DNA from: an uncultured Acidimicrobiales bacterium
Lineage (GTDB): Bacteria > Actinomycetota > Acidimicrobiia > Acidimicrobiales > SHLQ01
DNA length: 36,482 nt
Assembly: GCA_905479685.1 (NCBI GenBank)
Contig: CAJQNJ010000038.1
Span: 1-36,482, forward strand
Direction of reading: 5' to 3'
Below are positions 34,817 to 36,482 of this stretch, in pieces. The notes beneath the pieces are model-generated. The model saw only the letters and a program-made list of their open reading frames with translations, made no database searches and was not told the DNA's origin. Both the position numbers and the translations under genes were made by a program. The first letter of the stretch is position 1. Each line of letters begins with the position of its first letter.

Positions 34817-35649
34817 GCGATCCGACATTCATCGAGGGAGCGATTGGCCCGCTCGCGCTTCATGATCTCGGCGGCGCTGGTGAAGACGTCCTGATCGTTT
34901 GCCACGCCACCGGCTTTCTTGGCCGCGTCTATCGCGCGTTTGCCGAGGAGATGACCGACCACGTTCGGGTCGTCGCAATCGACTTTCGTGCACACGGTGA
35001 TTCGGCCACCCCAACCGATGTCGAGGAGTTCAACTGGTCGGGTATGGCCGATGACCTCACCGCGGCTATCACCGCCCTCGACGCACGCACGCTGCATGGC
35101 TTCGGCCATTCGATGGGCGGCGCCGCGCTGCTCGAAACAGAGCGCCGCCAGCCAGGAACGTTCACGTCAGCGCTCGTTTTCGAACCGATCGTCCCACCAG
35201 GAATGTTCAGTGACACTGGCGAATCGCCGCTCTCACATGCCGCTCGTGGCAGGCTTCGATCGTTCCCGACTCGAGGAGATGCACTCCAGCGGTATGCCTC
35301 GAAGCCTCCACTCGGCCTGTTCCGTGCTGACGTACTCAGCGACTATGTGCAACACGGCTTTCGAGATTCCGAACACGGCGTGACGCTGAAGTGTCTGCCG
35401 GAAAGCGAATCAAATACGTTCACGATGGCCGGACGAATCCACCTCGGGCTCATGCCCGAGATCGAGCTCGACGTTCGAGTCGGTCGGAGCGGAGATGGAC
35501 AACTACCCGCCCGCCTTGCGCCAGCGGTCGCCGAAGCACTCCCCAATGGACAGCTGATCGATTTCCCCACGATCAGCCACTTCGGTCCGTTGCAGGACCC
35601 CGTGACCGTCGCTCTCGTCATGCTCGAGACGATGGAACGGGCCAGCTAG
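34813..35649 (+). CDS. Alpha/beta-fold hydrolase
   Basis: 278 residues from ATG 34813, which overlaps the Nudix stop. The fold has VLIVCHATGFLGRVYRAFAEEM (oxyanion region, with HATG for the usual HGxxG), RVVAIDFRAHGDS, the nucleophile elbow GFGHSMGGAALL (Ser) and the catalytic His in TISHFGPLQDP. The catalytic acid is probably in the MPEIELDVRVGRSGDG segment, though the exact residue is unclear. No signal peptide. Substrate unknown; esterase or lipase activity is only the family default. Its stop overlaps the stop of the convergent luciferase-like gene. Confidence 0.88.
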   Translation: MSDPTFIEGAIGPLALHDLGGAGEDVLIVCHATGFLGRVYRAFAEEMTDHVRVVAIDFRAHGDSATPTDVEEFNWSGMADDLTAAITALDARTLHGFGHSMGGAALLETERRQPGTFTSALVFEPIVPPGMFSDTGESPLSHAARGRLRSFPTRGDALQRYASKPPLGLFRADVLSDYVQHGFRDSEHGVTLKCLPESESNTFTMAGRIHLGLMPEIELDVRVGRSGDGQLPARLAPAVAEALPNGQLIDFPTISHFGPLQDPVTVALVMLETMERAS

Positions 35650-36482
35650 TTCGCCCACTCTTTGATCTGTGAGACCACAGCGAGTGGATCTTCACCTACG
35701 GGGTGAAGCGTCAAGCTGGTGACACCAGCGTCTGCGAACGCCGTGAGCCGGTCCTTGATGAAACCCTCGGTACCCACGAGGTTGGTCGCCGCCAAGAACT
35801 CGTCAGGGATCGCCGCTGCAGCCTCATCCTTCTTGCCCGCGAGGTAGAGGTCCTGCACGATCTCGGCCTCTTCTTCATACCCGTAGCGCTGGAAGAGCGT
35901 GTTGTAGAAGTTCTTCGACTTCGCACCCATTCCACCGATGTAGAGCGCTGTACTCGGCCGAGCGAAGTTGCGCATGGCGACCGCCTCTTCGTCAGTGTTG
36001 GTGATCGCTGCCATGCCACCGGCAATGATCTCGAGTTGACCGAGCGAGGTATCTCGCTTTGCCCAGCCAGCATCGAGCGATGAGCCCCAGGCGGTGCGAG
36101 CCTTCTCGGGATGAAAAAACACCGGGATCCACCCATTTGCGATCTCGGCGGTGAGCTCGACGTTCTTGGGTCCGATCGAGGCGACGGCGATCGGGATGTC
36201 GCGCCGGTAGGGCTTGCACATGAGGCGGAGGGCCTTGGCCATGCCGGTGCCCTGTCCCTCGGGGAGCGGAAGACTGAAGACCCGACCATCGTGTTCGACC
36301 TTGTCGCCCGACCAGACCTTGCGACAGATGTCGATGACGTCGCGGGTCATGGCGAGCGGCTTCGTGAAGGGCACACCGTGCCAGCCCTCGATGACCTGGG
36401 GACCGGACGAACCGAGGCCGAGGACGAAGCGGCCTTCGGACAGGGTGTCGATCGTCATCGCCGTCTGGGCGATGAGGGCGGG
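35646..36482 (-). CDS. LLM-class (luciferase-like) F420-dependent oxidoreductase, truncated by window edge
   Basis: 278 residues are visible and the frame remains open to base 36482 (PALIAQTAMTIDTLSEGRF), so the true start is beyond the window. The luciferase-like fold shows LSEGRFVLGLGSSGPQVIEG, a hallmark of F420-dependent LLM proteins, plus YRRDIPIAVASIGPKNVELT, ANGWIPVFFHPE and a C-terminal DRLTAFADAGVTSLTLHP. These enzymes use F420 or flavin to oxidise varied small molecules; the substrate is not deducible. An internal ATG at 36458 is not a plausible start because conserved sequence precedes it. Confidence 0.92.
   Translation of the reverse strand, partial: PALIAQTAMTIDTLSEGRFVLGLGSSGPQVIEGWHGVPFTKPLAMTRDVIDICRKVWSGDKVEHDGRVFSLPLPEGQGTGMAKALRLMCKPYRRDIPIAVASIGPKNVELTAEIANGWIPVFFHPEKARTAWGSSLDAGWAKRDTSLGQLEIIAGGMAAITNTDEEAVAMRNFARPSTALYIGGMGAKSKNFYNTLFQRYGYEEEAEIVQDLYLAGKKDEAAAAIPDEFLAATNLVGTEGFIKDRLTAFADAGVTSLTLHPVGEDPLAVVSQIKEWAN

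Overview
The window looks like chromosomal DNA of a high-GC actinobacterium, most likely class Acidimicrobiia (Ilumatobacter-like; inference). The signs are a WhiB-family regulator, an F420-type luciferase-like oxidoreductase, a dCTP deaminase of the mycobacterial bifunctional type, a homologue of the mycobacterial ArsA/Get3-like ATPase pair, and many genes with a -10-like hexamer only 6-8 nt before the start codon, as in leaderless actinobacterial mRNAs. Coding density is very high. No gap without a gene exceeds about 170 nt, and I see no prophage, insertion sequence, CRISPR array or convincing Rho-independent terminator.

Region 1 (1-9302) is housekeeping and signalling. It starts with the 3' part of an Mrp/ApbC Fe-S carrier, then FxsA, then a translationally coupled selA-selB pair for selenocysteine insertion. 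A WhiB regulator follows, then an NfeD-type membrane protein whose start overlaps head-to-head with a fused double ArsA/Get3-like ATPase. A STAS anti-sigma antagonist and a receiver-only response regulator are divergent from each other.

Region 2 (9416-20877) holds a cytoplasmic AtsD-like arylsulfatase, tRNA-Pro(CGG), a Thr-rich lipoprotein, and a notable signalling block. In that block a degenerate Amt-family protein, with both pore histidines replaced by Phe, is divergent from a large membrane HAMP-GGDEF-EAL protein. The GGDEF motif is degenerate and the EAL domain looks intact. A solute-binding lipoprotein follows with an ATGA overlap. An EtfD-like membrane Fe-S oxidoreductase comes next.

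Region 3 (20879-29068) carries an MFS transporter coupled to dcd, a thioredoxin-like plus CcdA-like thiol relay pair, a DUF805 protein, a PhoD-type phosphatase lipoprotein, and glgC and glgA (convergent) for glycogen.

Region 4 (29122-36482) holds L-serine dehydratase, a TPP riboswitch controlling thiB-thiP (no ATPase gene follows), an HD-domain protein, a Nudix hydrolase coupled to an alpha/beta hydrolase, and the 3' part of a luciferase-like oxidoreductase on the minus strand.

The best candidate for an undescribed system is the Amt-like / EAL / binding-lipoprotein block at 12959-18549. The fused Get3-like ATPase with its overlapping NfeD partner is second.
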